This document shows positions 9,253 through 18,784 of a DNA stretch of 64,000 bases, one piece after another. The translations under genes and the position numbers were made by a program. Origin of the DNA: Pseudomonas fluorescens (GTDB lineage: Bacteria > Pseudomonadota > Gammaproteobacteria > Pseudomonadales > Pseudomonadaceae); the NCBI RefSeq assembly GCF_001648775.1, contig NZ_LVEJ01000032.1, positions 26,829-90,828 on the forward strand. Reading direction: 5' to 3'. The notes beneath the pieces are model-generated. The model saw nothing but the letters and a program-made list of their open reading frames with translations, had not been told where the DNA came from and did no database searches. Numbering within the stretch: position 1 is the first letter of the stretch; each line of letters starts with the position of its first letter.

Positions 9253-9975
9253 TTACTGGGTCGCCTGTCGCACCTGCTTTTCAAGCTCGGTCTTCAACCC
9301 CGGTTCAAGCTTGAGTTGGCGTGCCAGTTCATCGAGGTAGGACTTTTCCATGAAGTTTTCCTCGTCCACCAGCATCACGCTGGCGATGTACATTTCAGCG
9401 GCCATTTCCGGCGTGCTGGCAGCGCGAGCGACATCCGTCGGGTCGAGGGGTTTGTTGAGCTCGGCGTGCAGCCAGTGCTGCAATTGCTGATCGTTGTCGA
9501 GTTTGCTGAATTCACCTTCGATCAGTTGGCGTTCACGGTCATCGATGTGGCCGTCGGCCTTGGCGGCAGCGACCAATGCTTTGAGAATCGCCTGACTGTG
9601 TTGCTCGACTTGCGCCGCGGGGAGGCGATCGAGGGTCTGCGGCTCACGTTGCGGGACCACGCCTTTTTGCGCGTTCCAGTTGCCGTAGGCTTTGTAGGCC
9701 AGCACGCCCAACGCAGCGAGACCACCGTAAACCGCGACTTTGCCACCGACCTTGCGGGCCTTTTTACTGCCGAGTAACAAGCCCATGGCACCCGCCGCCA
9801 GGGCACCGCCGCCCGCGCCTGAGAGCAAACCGCCCAGGCCACTCGAACCTGAAGCACCGCCAAGCAAACCGCCCAAACCGCCGGCAGCGGGTTTGTTCTG
9901 GGTACCGCCAGCCTTGCTCTGCAACAGATCCTGGCCAGATTTGAGTAATTGATCGAGTAATCCACGGGTGTTCAT
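9253..9975 (-). CDS. DUF533 / TerB-like inner-membrane protein
   Basis: This 240-residue protein has a DUF533 architecture. It begins MNTRGLLDQLLKSGQDLLQ, followed by a Gly-rich, GLGGLL-repeated stretch (about 30-65), one hydrophobic segment near 75-95, and a helical C-terminal domain of the TerB-like fold containing KADGHIDDRERQLIEGEF. The family (E. coli YebE-like) has no defined biochemical role. A GGAGG-type ribosome site precedes the ATG. It appears monocistronic, with the divergent LysR gene 190 bases away. Confidence 0.85.
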   Translation of the reverse strand: MNTRGLLDQLLKSGQDLLQSKAGGTQNKPAAGGLGGLLGGASGSSGLGGLLSGAGGGALAAGAMGLLLGSKKARKVGGKVAVYGGLAALGVLAYKAYGNWNAQKGVVPQREPQTLDRLPAAQVEQHSQAILKALVAAAKADGHIDDRERQLIEGEFSKLDNDQQLQHWLHAELNKPLDPTDVARAASTPEMAAEMYIASVMLVDEENFMEKSYLDELARQLKLEPGLKTELEKQVRQATQ

Positions 9976-10164
9976 GTTCCGCCTCCAAACAGGGGTTATC
10001 CGGATCTACAAGGCCCTCAGCCTAGATCGAAAGTGCCTCCGCCCTGCGTTCGAGTGTGCTTCCAGATGTTGCTTGCGCGTTGGCTCGCTGCTCACAGCTT
10101 CCCTCAAAAAAAACGATATACACTCAGGCCAATCTATAAAAACCGCCCACTGGGTAGCCTGCTC

Positions 10165-11079
10165 ATGATGACCCTGCGTCAGATTCGACATTTCATCGCC
10201 GTGGCTGAAACCGGCTCGATCTCCGCGGCCGCGCAAACCGCATTCATTTCCCAATCGACCCTGACCCTGGCGATCCAGCAACTGGAAGAGGAAATCGGTG
10301 TCAGCCTGTTCAGCCGTCACGCCAAAGGCATGACTCTTACGCATCAAGGTCATCAATTCCTACGCCAGGCGCACTTGATTCTGGCAACCGTGGACAACGC
10401 CAAGCGCAGCTTGCAGCAGAGCACCGATCAGGTTGCAGGGCAGTTAATCATCGGCGTGACCAGCCTGGTGGCCGGGTATTACCTCGCAGATTTGCTCACG
10501 CGATTCCAACGCGCCTATCCCAACGTCGAAATTCGCGTAATGGAGGATGAACGGCCCTACATCGAGCATTTGCTGGTCAGTGGCGAGATCGATGTCGGTG
10601 TGCTGATCCTTTCCAATCTGGAAGATCGCCACGCCTTGCAGACCGAAGTGTTGACCCACTCGCCACATCGCTTGTGGCTCCCAGCCCAGCATCCACTGCT
10701 GGAACACGACAGCATCAACCTTGCCGACGTCGCTCGCGAGCCGCTGATTCAACTCAACGTCGATGAAATGGATCGCAACGCACAGCGTTTCTGGCGCGGT
10801 TCCGGGCTGCAACCGAAAATCACTCTGAGAACCGCGTCCACCGAGGCCGTGCGAAGTCTGGTCGCCGCCGGTTTGGGCGTGTCGATCCAGCCCGACATGA
10901 CTTACCGACCGTGGTCTCTGGAGGGCGACATCATCGAAGCGCGACCGATCGCCGATCTGAACCAGACCCTCGACGTAGGCCTGGCCTGGCGCCGTGGCAC
11001 CGCGCGGCCGGCGCTCGTCGACCCATTCCTCACCGTCGCTCGCGAGCAACCTCACGGCGGGCGCAAGCCATCTATTTAA
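10165..11079 (+). CDS. LysR-family transcriptional regulator
   Basis: This is a LysR-type regulator of about 304 residues. The N-terminal winged helix-turn-helix reads RQIRHFIAVAETGSISAAAQTAFISQSTLTLAIQQLEEEIG, and the remainder is a substrate-binding-like effector domain. ATG 10165 is followed directly by a second ATG (10168), and either could be used; longer upstream frames lack the family's start. It sits 102 bases before an aldehyde dehydrogenase in the same orientation, so it may regulate the polyamine/GABA genes. That role is inferred from position only. Confidence 0.88.
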   Translation: MMTLRQIRHFIAVAETGSISAAAQTAFISQSTLTLAIQQLEEEIGVSLFSRHAKGMTLTHQGHQFLRQAHLILATVDNAKRSLQQSTDQVAGQLIIGVTSLVAGYYLADLLTRFQRAYPNVEIRVMEDERPYIEHLLVSGEIDVGVLILSNLEDRHALQTEVLTHSPHRLWLPAQHPLLEHDSINLADVAREPLIQLNVDEMDRNAQRFWRGSGLQPKITLRTASTEAVRSLVAAGLGVSIQPDMTYRPWSLEGDIIEARPIADLNQTLDVGLAWRRGTARPALVDPFLTVAREQPHGGRKPSI

Positions 11080-11180
11080 TCGAACGCCACCTTCAGTATT
11101 TAGCATTTGTCGACCTCGGAGCCGCGCACTAGTCTTGCTGCATCTATAAGACGGTCGGCTCCCGGTATCTGGGAGCAACA

Positions 11181-12668
11181 ATGGCCACACAAGAAAAGAG
11201 ATCGCGAAAAATGGCTGGCGCGCAAACCCCGATGTGTACCGCGTTGTTGATCGACGGCGAACTGGTCGCCGGAGAAGGTTTCGTCGAGCCGATCCTCAAT
11301 CCGGCCACTGGCGAAATCCTCACGCACATCGCCGAGGCCAGCACCGAGCAGGTCGAAGCCGCGATCCTCGCGGCCCACCGCGCCTTTGCCGAGTGGTCGC
11401 GCACCACGCCGCAGCAACGTTCAAACCTGTTGCTGGACATCGCCAACGCCGTCGAAAAACACGCCGATCACCTCGCCCGCCTCGAATCGCTGAACTGCGG
11501 CAAGCCGCTGCACCTGGCACGTCAGGATGATCTGACCGCGACCGTCGATGTCTTCCGTTTCTTTGCCGGCGCCGTGCGTTGCCAGACCGGCCAACTCAGT
11601 GGCGAATACCTGCCGGGCTACACCAGCATGGTCCGTCGCGATCCGATTGGCGTGGTCGCCTCGATTGCGCCGTGGAATTACCCGATCATGATGGCCGCGT
11701 GGAAAATCGCCCCGGCCCTCGCCGCCGGCAACACGCTGGTGTTCAAACCGTCCGAACACACACCGCTGTCGATCCTTGCACTGGCGCCAGCGCTGGCCGA
11801 AATCCTCCCGCGCGGGGTGATCAACATCATCTGCGGTGGCGGTGAAGGCGTCGGCAGCCACTTGGTCGGCCACGCGAAAGTGCGCATGGTCTCGCTGACC
11901 GGCGATATCGTCACCGGGCAGAAAATCCTCCAGGCCGCCGCGAAAACCCTGAAACGCACACACCTCGAACTCGGCGGTAAAGCCCCGGTGATCGTCTGCA
12001 ACGACGCCGACATTCAGGCCGTGGTCGACGGCGTGCGCACTTACGGCTACTACAACGCCGGGCAGGATTGCACCGCCGCGTGCCGGATCTACGCGCAGGC
12101 CGGGATTCACGACAAATTGGTCGCCGAACTCGGCGCCGCCGTCAGCAGCCTGCGCTTCGCCGGAAAACGTGACGCCGACAACGAGATCGGTCCGCTGATC
12201 AGCACCCGCCAGCGCGACCGCGTCGCCAGTTTCGTCGAACGCGCCCTCGGCCAGCCGCACATTGAACGCGTGACCGGTGCAGCCGTGCACTCCGGCGCCG
12301 GTTTCTACTATCAACCGACGCTGCTCGCCGGTTGCAAACAGACTGACGAAATCGTCCAGCGCGAAGTGTTCGGCCCGGTGGTCACCGTGACCCGTTTTGA
12401 CGAACTCTCGCAGGCCGTCGACTGGGCTAACGATTCGGAATACGGCCTCGCCTCGTCGGTGTGGACACAGAATCTGGACAAAGCGATGCAGGTCGCAGCG
12501 CGTTTGCAGTACGGCTGCACGTGGATCAACAGCCATTTCATGCTCGTCAGTGAGATGCCCCACGGCGGGCTGAAACGCTCCGGTTACGGCAAAGACTTAT
12601 CCAGTGATTCGCTGCAGGACTACAGCGTGGTGCGGCACATCATGGCCCGCCACGGCCAGCATCTCTGA
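11181..12668 (+). CDS. Aminobutyraldehyde-type NAD-dependent aldehyde dehydrogenase (first paralogue)
   Basis: This 495-residue ALDH-superfamily enzyme has the cofactor motif IAPWNYPIMMAAWKIAPALAAGN, the catalytic Glu in LELGGKAP, and the nucleophilic Cys near residue 297 in NAGQDCTAACR. It is closest in motif detail to 4-aminobutyraldehyde/betaine-aldehyde dehydrogenases, which oxidise the aldehyde formed in putrescine breakdown. GGGAG lies six bases before the ATG. A close paralogue lies about 4.5 kb downstream at 17135, and a solute-binding protein follows after 83 bases. The exact aldehyde substrate cannot be read from the sequence. Confidence 0.86.
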   Translation: MATQEKRSRKMAGAQTPMCTALLIDGELVAGEGFVEPILNPATGEILTHIAEASTEQVEAAILAAHRAFAEWSRTTPQQRSNLLLDIANAVEKHADHLARLESLNCGKPLHLARQDDLTATVDVFRFFAGAVRCQTGQLSGEYLPGYTSMVRRDPIGVVASIAPWNYPIMMAAWKIAPALAAGNTLVFKPSEHTPLSILALAPALAEILPRGVINIICGGGEGVGSHLVGHAKVRMVSLTGDIVTGQKILQAAAKTLKRTHLELGGKAPVIVCNDADIQAVVDGVRTYGYYNAGQDCTAACRIYAQAGIHDKLVAELGAAVSSLRFAGKRDADNEIGPLISTRQRDRVASFVERALGQPHIERVTGAAVHSGAGFYYQPTLLAGCKQTDEIVQREVFGPVVTVTRFDELSQAVDWANDSEYGLASSVWTQNLDKAMQVAARLQYGCTWINSHFMLVSEMPHGGLKRSGYGKDLSSDSLQDYSVVRHIMARHGQHL

Positions 12669-12751
12669 CTACGCTAATAACAAGCCGCCAACGGCATGCT
12701 GCACCGCGTTCACAACTGCCCCGACCATAATTTAAAGAAGAGGGTTCAACC

Positions 12752-13903
12752 ATGTTCGTGCACAAGACCGCACTGCTCAGTGCAATCACCACGGCCCTGC
12801 TGGCCAGCGCCAGCCTTTCAGCTGCCGAGCCGCTCAAGGCTGTCGGCGCTGGCGAAGGTCAGCTGGATATCGTTGCGTGGCCGGGTTACATCGAACGTGG
12901 CGAGAGCGATAAAGCCTACGACTGGGTCACCGGTTTCGAAAAAGAAACCGGTTGCAAGGTCAACGTGAAGACAGCGGCCACCTCTGACGAAATGGTCAGC
13001 CTGATGGCCAAGGGCGGTTACGATCTGGTCACCGCGTCGGGCGATGCGTCGTTGCGATTGATCGTCGGCAAGCGTGTGCAACCGATCAACACTGCGTTGA
13101 TCCCGAACTGGAACACCCTCGACCCACGCCTCAAAGACGCGCCGTGGTACGTAGTCAACAACCAGACTTACGGCACCCCGTATCAGTGGGGCCCGAACGT
13201 GTTGATGTACAACACCAACGTATTCAAGACCGCACCGACCAGTTGGAGCGTGGTGTTCGCCGCGCAGAATCTGCCCGACGGCAAGCCGAACAAGGGCCGC
13301 GTGCAGGCCTACGACGGCCCGATCTATATCGCCGATGCGGCGCTGTATCTGAAATCGACCAAGCCTGAATTGGGTATCAAGGATCCATACCAACTCACCG
13401 AAGATCAGTACAAAGCCGTGCTCGACCTGTTGCGCGCGCAGCAGCCACTGATCCACCGCTACTGGCACGACACCACGGTGCAGATGAGCGACTTCAAAAA
13501 CGAAGGCGTGGTGGCGTCGAGCGCATGGCCGTATCAGGTCAACGGTTTGATGAACGAGAAGCAGCCGATCGCGTCGACCATTCCGAAAGAAGGCGCCACG
13601 GGTTGGGCTGATACCACCATGTTGCACGCCGAGGCCAAGCACCCGAACTGCGCGTACAAGTGGATGGACTGGTCGCTGAAACCGAAAGTCCAGGGTGATG
13701 TGGCGGCGTGGTTTGGTTCGTTGCCGGCGGTGCCAGCGGCGTGCAAGGAGAGCGAATTGCTTGGCGCTGAAGGCTGCAAGACCAACGGTTTCGACCAGTT
13801 CGACAAGATCGCCTTCTGGAAAACCCCGCAGGCTGAAGGTGGCAAGTTTGTGCCGTATAGCCGCTGGACTCAGGACTACATCGCGATCATGGGCGGCCGT
13901 TAA
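12752..13903 (+). CDS. ydcS: Polyamine-type ABC transporter periplasmic binding protein
   Basis: This 383-residue extracellular solute-binding protein has a Sec signal peptide ending near SLSAAEPL (about residue 25), followed by LDIVAWPGYIERGE, the usual first strand of PotD/PotF/YdcS proteins. Together with the downstream ATPase and two permeases it corresponds to E. coli YdcS, whose operon ends in the aminobutyraldehyde dehydrogenase patD. It should capture putrescine or a related amine in the periplasm. The start is supported by AGAGGG eight bases upstream. A 278-base gap with an inverted repeat separates it from the ATPase. Confidence 0.87.
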   Translation: MFVHKTALLSAITTALLASASLSAAEPLKAVGAGEGQLDIVAWPGYIERGESDKAYDWVTGFEKETGCKVNVKTAATSDEMVSLMAKGGYDLVTASGDASLRLIVGKRVQPINTALIPNWNTLDPRLKDAPWYVVNNQTYGTPYQWGPNVLMYNTNVFKTAPTSWSVVFAAQNLPDGKPNKGRVQAYDGPIYIADAALYLKSTKPELGIKDPYQLTEDQYKAVLDLLRAQQPLIHRYWHDTTVQMSDFKNEGVVASSAWPYQVNGLMNEKQPIASTIPKEGATGWADTTMLHAEAKHPNCAYKWMDWSLKPKVQGDVAAWFGSLPAVPAACKESELLGAEGCKTNGFDQFDKIAFWKTPQAEGGKFVPYSRWTQDYIAIMGGR

Positions 13904-13927
13904 GTCCGGGAACAACTCGGTCGGGCT

Positions 13928-14062
13928 CCCTTTCCCCCTCTCCCCCCTGGGGGAGAGGGCTGGGGTGAGGGGGTAGCTTTTGACCTTGCTCTTGACCTCA
14001 GAGCAATGGCCAATAAAGCCACCCTCACCCCCCGCCCTCTCCCGGAGGGAGAGGGAGCTAAA
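13928..14062. repeat. Inverted pair of CCCTCTCCC/GGGAGAGGG intergenic repeats
   Basis: Two copies of a GC-rich palindromic unit (about 13928-13973 and 14019-14062) face each other. Each has a CCCTCTCCC..GGGAGAGGG hairpin flanked by a GGGTGAGGG-like box. The pair fills most of the gap between the binding-protein and ATPase genes and could reduce or stabilise read-through within the operon. Related units occur at 49.7-50.0 kb and 62.1-62.4 kb. Confidence 0.8.
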
Positions 14063-14181
14063 AGCGGATCGCATCTCGTCCGCCGAATGTGTGAGCCAAG
14101 CAAACCGTAAAACGATTCAGATTTTTCAGAAGTCCAGGCAGGGCCGCTGCGACGGCCTTCGCCTTTTTGGAGCACCGCACC

Positions 14182-15219
14182 ATGACGCTTGCAGTCCAGT
14201 TCACCAACGTTTCCCGGCAGTTCGGCGATGTAAAAGCCGTTGACCGGGTTTCCATCGATATCGAGGACGGCGAGTTCTTTTCCATGCTCGGCCCTTCCGG
14301 CTCGGGCAAAACCACCTGCCTGCGCCTGATCGCCGGGTTCGAACAACCGAGCGCCGGCTCGATTCGCATTCACGGCGCTGAAGCGGCCGGGTTGCCGCCG
14401 TATCAACGTGACGTCAACACGGTGTTTCAGGATTACGCGCTGTTCCCGCACATGAACGTCCTCGACAATGTCGCTTACGGATTAAAGGTCAAAGGCGTCG
14501 GCAAAACCGAGCGGCACAAACGCGCCGAAGAAGCTTTGGACATGGTCGCCCTCGGCGGTTACGGCGCGCGCAAACCGGTGCAGTTGTCCGGCGGTCAGCG
14601 CCAACGTGTCGCCCTCGCCCGCGCCTTGGTCAATCGTCCGCGGGTGCTGTTGCTCGATGAGCCTTTGGGCGCGCTCGACCTGAAACTGCGCGAACAAATG
14701 CAAAGCGAATTGAAGAAGCTGCAACGCCAGCTCGGCATCACTTTCATCTTCGTCACCCACGATCAAACCGAAGCGCTGTCGATGTCCGACCGCGTCGCCG
14801 TGTTTAACAAGGGCCGCATCGAACAAGTCGACACGCCGCGCAATCTGTACATGAAACCGACCACCACATTTGTCGCTGAGTTCGTCGGCACCTCGAACGT
14901 GATTCGTGGCGATCTGGCCCGTGAAATCAGCGGTCACCCGCAGCCGTTTTCGATCCGCCCGGAGCACGTTCGTTTCGCCGAAGGCCCACTGGCCAGTCAT
15001 GAAATTGAAGTCAGCGGCCTGCTCCACGACATCCAATACCAAGGCAGCGCCACGCGTTATGAATTGAAGCTGGAAAACGGCCAGACCCTGAGCATCAGCC
15101 ACGCCAACAATCAGTGGATCGACAGCAGCGCGCAGCATCAGACCGGCCAGCGTCTGAGCGCACGTTGGGCGCGGGAAGCGATGATTGCGCTGCACGACAC
15201 CGTGGCGAGCGGGGTGTGA
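14182..15219 (+). CDS. ydcT: Polyamine-type ABC transporter ATP-binding protein
   Basis: This 345-residue ABC ATPase has Walker A GPSGSGKTT (about 38-46), a Q-loop at VFQDYALFPHM, the signature LSGGQRQRVALARAL, Walker B LLLDEPLGALD and the H-loop FVTHDQ, followed by a TOBE-like C-terminal domain. It energises the import system with the two permeases that follow. ATG 14182 was chosen over an in-frame TTG 15 bases upstream because homologues begin at this position. The stop is one base before the next ATG. Confidence 0.92.
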   Translation: MTLAVQFTNVSRQFGDVKAVDRVSIDIEDGEFFSMLGPSGSGKTTCLRLIAGFEQPSAGSIRIHGAEAAGLPPYQRDVNTVFQDYALFPHMNVLDNVAYGLKVKGVGKTERHKRAEEALDMVALGGYGARKPVQLSGGQRQRVALARALVNRPRVLLLDEPLGALDLKLREQMQSELKKLQRQLGITFIFVTHDQTEALSMSDRVAVFNKGRIEQVDTPRNLYMKPTTTFVAEFVGTSNVIRGDLAREISGHPQPFSIRPEHVRFAEGPLASHEIEVSGLLHDIQYQGSATRYELKLENGQTLSISHANNQWIDSSAQHQTGQRLSARWAREAMIALHDTVASGV

Positions 15220-15220
15220 C

Positions 15221-16156
15221 ATGAGCACGCTCGCGATGACAACATCGCCGCCGTTGCGCAGGTTTTCCAACCTGCTCTACCGCAAGCCGAACCTGTATCT
15301 GTCGATGCTGCTGGTGCCGCCATTGCTGTGGTTTGGCGCGATCTACCTCGGCTCGCTGCTGGTGCTGTTGTGGCAGGGTTTCTACACCTTCGACGACTTC
15401 ACCATGGCGGTCACCCCTGACCTGACCCTGGCCAATTTCGCCGCGCTGTTTCAGCCGTCGAACTTCGACATCATCCTGCGCACGCTGAGCATGGCCATCG
15501 TCGTGTCGATCGCCAGCGCCATCGTCGCCTTCCCGATCGCCTATTACATGGCGCGCTACACCACGGGCAAAACCAAGGCGTTTTTCTACATCGCCGTGAT
15601 GATGCCGATGTGGGCCAGTTACATCGTCAAGGCGTATGCGTGGACGTTGCTGCTGGCCAAGGGCGGCGTGGCGCAGTGGTTCGTGCAGCACTTGGGATTG
15701 GAGCCGGTTTTGCAGTTCATCTTGGGGATTCCCGGGGTGGGCGGCAGCACCTTGTCGACCTCGCATCTGGGGCGATTCATGGTGTTTGTGTACATCTGGC
15801 TGCCGTTCATGATCCTGCCGATTCAGGCGTCGCTGGAACGTCTGCCGCCATCGCTGTTGCAGGCCTCCGCTGACCTTGGCGCCAAGCCGCGTCAGACCTT
15901 TATGCAGGTGATTTTGCCGCTGTCGATTCCGGGCATCGCGGCGGGTTCGATCTTCACGTTTTCGCTGACCTTGGGTGACTTCATCGTGCCGCAACTGGTC
16001 GGCCCGCCGGGCTACTTCGTCGGCAGCATGGTGTACGCGCAGCAAGGTGCGATTGGCAATATGCCGATGGCGGCGGCGTTCACGCTGGTGCCGATTGTGT
16101 TGATCGCGGTGTACCTGTCCATCGTCAAACGACTGGGGGCTTTCGATGCGCTCTGA
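15221..16156 (+). CDS. ydcU: Polyamine-type ABC transporter permease (PotB/YdcU type)
   Basis: This 311-residue inner-membrane permease has about six hydrophobic segments and the EAA-type loop LPPSLLQASADLGAKPRQTFMQVILPLSIPG that contacts the ATPase. ATG 15221 follows the ATPase stop after one base. The last 11 bases overlap the next permease gene, so the pair is probably translationally coupled. The function as the PotB/YdcU partner is inferred from order and motif. Confidence 0.91.
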   Translation: MSTLAMTTSPPLRRFSNLLYRKPNLYLSMLLVPPLLWFGAIYLGSLLVLLWQGFYTFDDFTMAVTPDLTLANFAALFQPSNFDIILRTLSMAIVVSIASAIVAFPIAYYMARYTTGKTKAFFYIAVMMPMWASYIVKAYAWTLLLAKGGVAQWFVQHLGLEPVLQFILGIPGVGGSTLSTSHLGRFMVFVYIWLPFMILPIQASLERLPPSLLQASADLGAKPRQTFMQVILPLSIPGIAAGSIFTFSLTLGDFIVPQLVGPPGYFVGSMVYAQQGAIGNMPMAAAFTLVPIVLIAVYLSIVKRLGAFDAL

Positions 16157-16970
16157 TTCTTCATCACAAGGGCATGCCTCTCTAGGCCTGAAAATCGCAG
16201 CGTGGGGCGGGTTGGTGTTTCTGCACTTTCCGATCCTGATCATCTTCCTTTATGCCTTCAACACCGAAGAGGCCGCGTTCAGCTTTCCGCCAAAGGGTTT
16301 CACGTTGCACTGGTTCAGCGTGGCGTTTTCGCGGCCGGATGTTCTGGAGTCGATCAAGCTCTCATTGCAGATCGCAGCGATCGCCACGTTGATTGCGATG
16401 GTGCTTGGCACGCTCGCCTCGGCAGCGCTGTATCGCCGCGACTTCTTCGGCAAACAGGGCATTTCGCTGATGCTGATCTTGCCGATTGCGCTGCCGGGGA
16501 TCATCACCGGGATCGCGCTGCTGGCGACGTTCAAGACGCTGGGCATCGAGCCGGGGATGTTCACCATCATCGTCGGCCACGCGACCTTCTGCGTGGTGAT
16601 CGTCTACAACAACGTCATTGCCCGCCTGCGCCGCACTTCGCACAGTTTGATCGAGGCCTCGATGGACCTCGGCGCCGATGGCTGGCAGACCTTTCGCTAC
16701 ATCATCCTGCCAAATCTCGGCTCGGCGTTGCTCGCCGGTGGCATGTTGGCGTTTGCGCTGTCGTTCGACGAAATCATCGTCACCACGTTCACCGCCGGGC
16801 ATGAGCGCACGTTGCCGTTGTGGTTGCTCAACCAACTGAGCCGGCCACGGGATGTGCCGGTGACCAACGTCGTCGCCATGCTGGTGATGATGGTGACGAT
16901 GCTGCCGATCCTCGGCGCGTACTACCTGACGCGCGGTGGCGAGAGCGTTGCCGGTAGCGGCGGTAAATAG
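16146..16970 (+). CDS. ydcV: Polyamine-type ABC transporter permease (PotC/YdcV type)
   Basis: This 274-residue permease has six predicted membrane spans and the EAA loop SLIEASMDLGADGWQTFRYIILPNLG. It forms the second half of the transmembrane channel with the preceding gene, which it overlaps by 11 bases. It is the last transporter gene before a REPIN and the second dehydrogenase. Confidence 0.91.
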   Translation: MRSDSSSQGHASLGLKIAAWGGLVFLHFPILIIFLYAFNTEEAAFSFPPKGFTLHWFSVAFSRPDVLESIKLSLQIAAIATLIAMVLGTLASAALYRRDFFGKQGISLMLILPIALPGIITGIALLATFKTLGIEPGMFTIIVGHATFCVVIVYNNVIARLRRTSHSLIEASMDLGADGWQTFRYIILPNLGSALLAGGMLAFALSFDEIIVTTFTAGHERTLPLWLLNQLSRPRDVPVTNVVAMLVMMVTMLPILGAYYLTRGGESVAGSGGK

Positions 16971-16994
16971 ATTACGGGAAGAACCGAGATCAAA

Positions 16995-17084
16995 TGTGGG
17001 AGCGAGCTTGCTCGCGAAGAGGCCGGCACAGCCAGCATCTCCGGTGACTGACACACCGCTTTCGCGAGCAAGCTCGCTCCCACA
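16995..17084. repeat. REPIN (GTGGGAGCGAGCTTGCTCGCGA class)
   Basis: Two inverted REP units (16995-17017 and 17061-17084) flank a 43-base spacer between the permease and the second dehydrogenase. The units are near-perfect reverse complements and can form a long hairpin that may define a transcript end or stabilise upstream mRNA. Confidence 0.9.
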
Positions 17085-17134
17085 GGGTTCTCGATTCGGC
17101 CAGAACAATAAAAGTGTTAGTGAGGACAACAGAC

Positions 17135-18559
17135 ATGCAAACCAAACTCTTGATCAACGGCCAACTCATCAACGGCGAAGGCCCGGCGCAACCGGTGCTC
17201 AACCCGTCGCTTGGCGAAGTGCTGGTAGAGATCAACGAAGCCACTGAAGCCCAGGTCGATGCCGCCGTACGCGCCGCCGACAACGCTTTCCCCGAGTGGT
17301 CGCAAACCGCGCCGAAAGATCGCTCGCTGTTGCTGCTCAAACTGGCCGACGCCATCGAAGCCCACGGCGAAGAACTGGCCAAACTCGAATCTGACAACTG
17401 CGGCAAACCCTACAGCGCCGCGCTCAACGACGAGATCCCGGCGATTGCCGACGTGTTCCGCTTCTTCGCCGGCGCCAGCCGTTGCATGAGCGGCTCGGCC
17501 GCAGGCGAATACCTGCCCGGCCATACCTCAATGATCCGTCGCGACCCGGTCGGCGTGATTGCCTCCATCGCGCCATGGAACTACCCGCTGATGATGGTCG
17601 CCTGGAAAATTGCCCCGGCGCTGGCCGCGGGTAATACCGTAGTGCTCAAGCCGTCGGAACAAACCCCGCTGACCGCGTTGCGTCTGGCCGAACTGGCGTC
17701 GGAAATCTTCCCGGCCGGTGTACTCAATCTGGTATTTGGTCGCGGTCCTACCGTCGGCAGTCCGTTGGTTACCCATCCGAAAGTGCGCATGGTTTCGCTG
17801 ACCGGGTCCATCGCGACGGGCGCCAACATCATTTCCAGCACCGCTGACAGCGTTAAACGCATGCACATGGAACTGGGTGGCAAGGCGCCGGTGATCATTT
17901 TCGACGACGCTGATATCGATGCAGCGGTTGAAGGCATTCGTACCTTTGGTTTTTACAACGCCGGGCAGGATTGCACCGCCGCGTGCCGGATCTATGCGCA
18001 GCAAGGCATCTACGACAAGTTCGTCGAGAAGCTCGGCGCGGCGGTCAGCAGCATCAAGTACGGCTTGCAGGATGATCCGTCGACCGAACTGGGGCCGTTG
18101 ATCACCGCGCAACATCGCGACCGCGTTGCCGGGTTTGTCGAACGCGCCGTGGCGCAGCCGCACATTCGTTTGATCACTGGCGGCAAGGCTGTTGATGGCA
18201 ATGGTTTCTTCTTCGAGCCGACGGTGTTGGCCGATGCCCAGCAGGACGACGAAATCGTCCGCCGCGAAGTGTTTGGGCCGGTGGTTTCGGTGACCAAATT
18301 CACCGATGAAGCGCAGGCGCTGGAATGGGCCAACGATTCGGACTACGGCCTCGCTTCCTCGGTGTGGACAGCGGATGTAGGACGCGCGCATCGCATCTCG
18401 GCACGCTTGCAGTACGGCTGCACTTGGGTGAATACGCACTTCATGCTCGTCAGCGAAATGCCCCATGGCGGTCAGAAATTGTCTGGTTACGGGAAGGACA
18501 TGTCCATGTATGGGCTGGAGGACTACACCACCGTTCGGCATGTGATGTTCAAGCACTAA
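17135..18559 (+). CDS. patD: 4-aminobutyraldehyde dehydrogenase
   Basis: This 474-residue ALDH matches the E. coli PatD/YdcW length exactly. The cofactor-binding segment is SIAPWNYPLMMVAWKIAPALAAGN, the general-base Glu is near 246 (MELGGKAP), and the catalytic Cys is 280 (NAGQDCTAACR). It oxidises 4-aminobutyraldehyde to GABA in the transaminase route of putrescine use. ATG 17135 has GAGGAC upstream and gives the family's start MQTKLLINGQ. It lies after the ydcSTUV-like transporter, as in E. coli. It is strongly similar to the dehydrogenase at 11181, so one may be specialised for another amine. Confidence 0.9.
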   Translation: MQTKLLINGQLINGEGPAQPVLNPSLGEVLVEINEATEAQVDAAVRAADNAFPEWSQTAPKDRSLLLLKLADAIEAHGEELAKLESDNCGKPYSAALNDEIPAIADVFRFFAGASRCMSGSAAGEYLPGHTSMIRRDPVGVIASIAPWNYPLMMVAWKIAPALAAGNTVVLKPSEQTPLTALRLAELASEIFPAGVLNLVFGRGPTVGSPLVTHPKVRMVSLTGSIATGANIISSTADSVKRMHMELGGKAPVIIFDDADIDAAVEGIRTFGFYNAGQDCTAACRIYAQQGIYDKFVEKLGAAVSSIKYGLQDDPSTELGPLITAQHRDRVAGFVERAVAQPHIRLITGGKAVDGNGFFFEPTVLADAQQDDEIVRREVFGPVVSVTKFTDEAQALEWANDSDYGLASSVWTADVGRAHRISARLQYGCTWVNTHFMLVSEMPHGGQKLSGYGKDMSMYGLEDYTTVRHVMFKH

Positions 18560-18571
18560 GCCTTTAAAAGC

Positions 18572-18635
18572 TTCGCGAGCAAGCTCGCTCCCACATTGAA
18601 ATGCAATCCCCTGTGGGAGCGAGCTTGCTCGCGAA
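18572..18635. repeat. REPIN (GTGGGAGCGAGCTTGCTCGCGA class)
   Basis: Inverted REP units at 18572-18595 and 18612-18635 are separated by only 16 bases. They sit directly after the patD stop and before the permease gene. The gap 18560-18784 otherwise shows only the permease ribosome site. Confidence 0.9.
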
Positions 18636-18784
18636 GGCGTCACCCCCGGCTTCAAGGCAGAAACCGGCTCTGCGCACCACCAGGATTCAATACCTAACAA
18701 TAACTACCGAACCGGGCGGCGCCCACAAAGCCCCGCCACGGCCTCGGCCATCCGAAATCTGCCGATTTCACGGAGCAAACACAC

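Noticed and set aside
9253..9975. Naming the DUF533 protein a tellurite-resistance protein
   Set aside because: The TerB-like fold alone does not show tellurite resistance and no ter genes are nearby.
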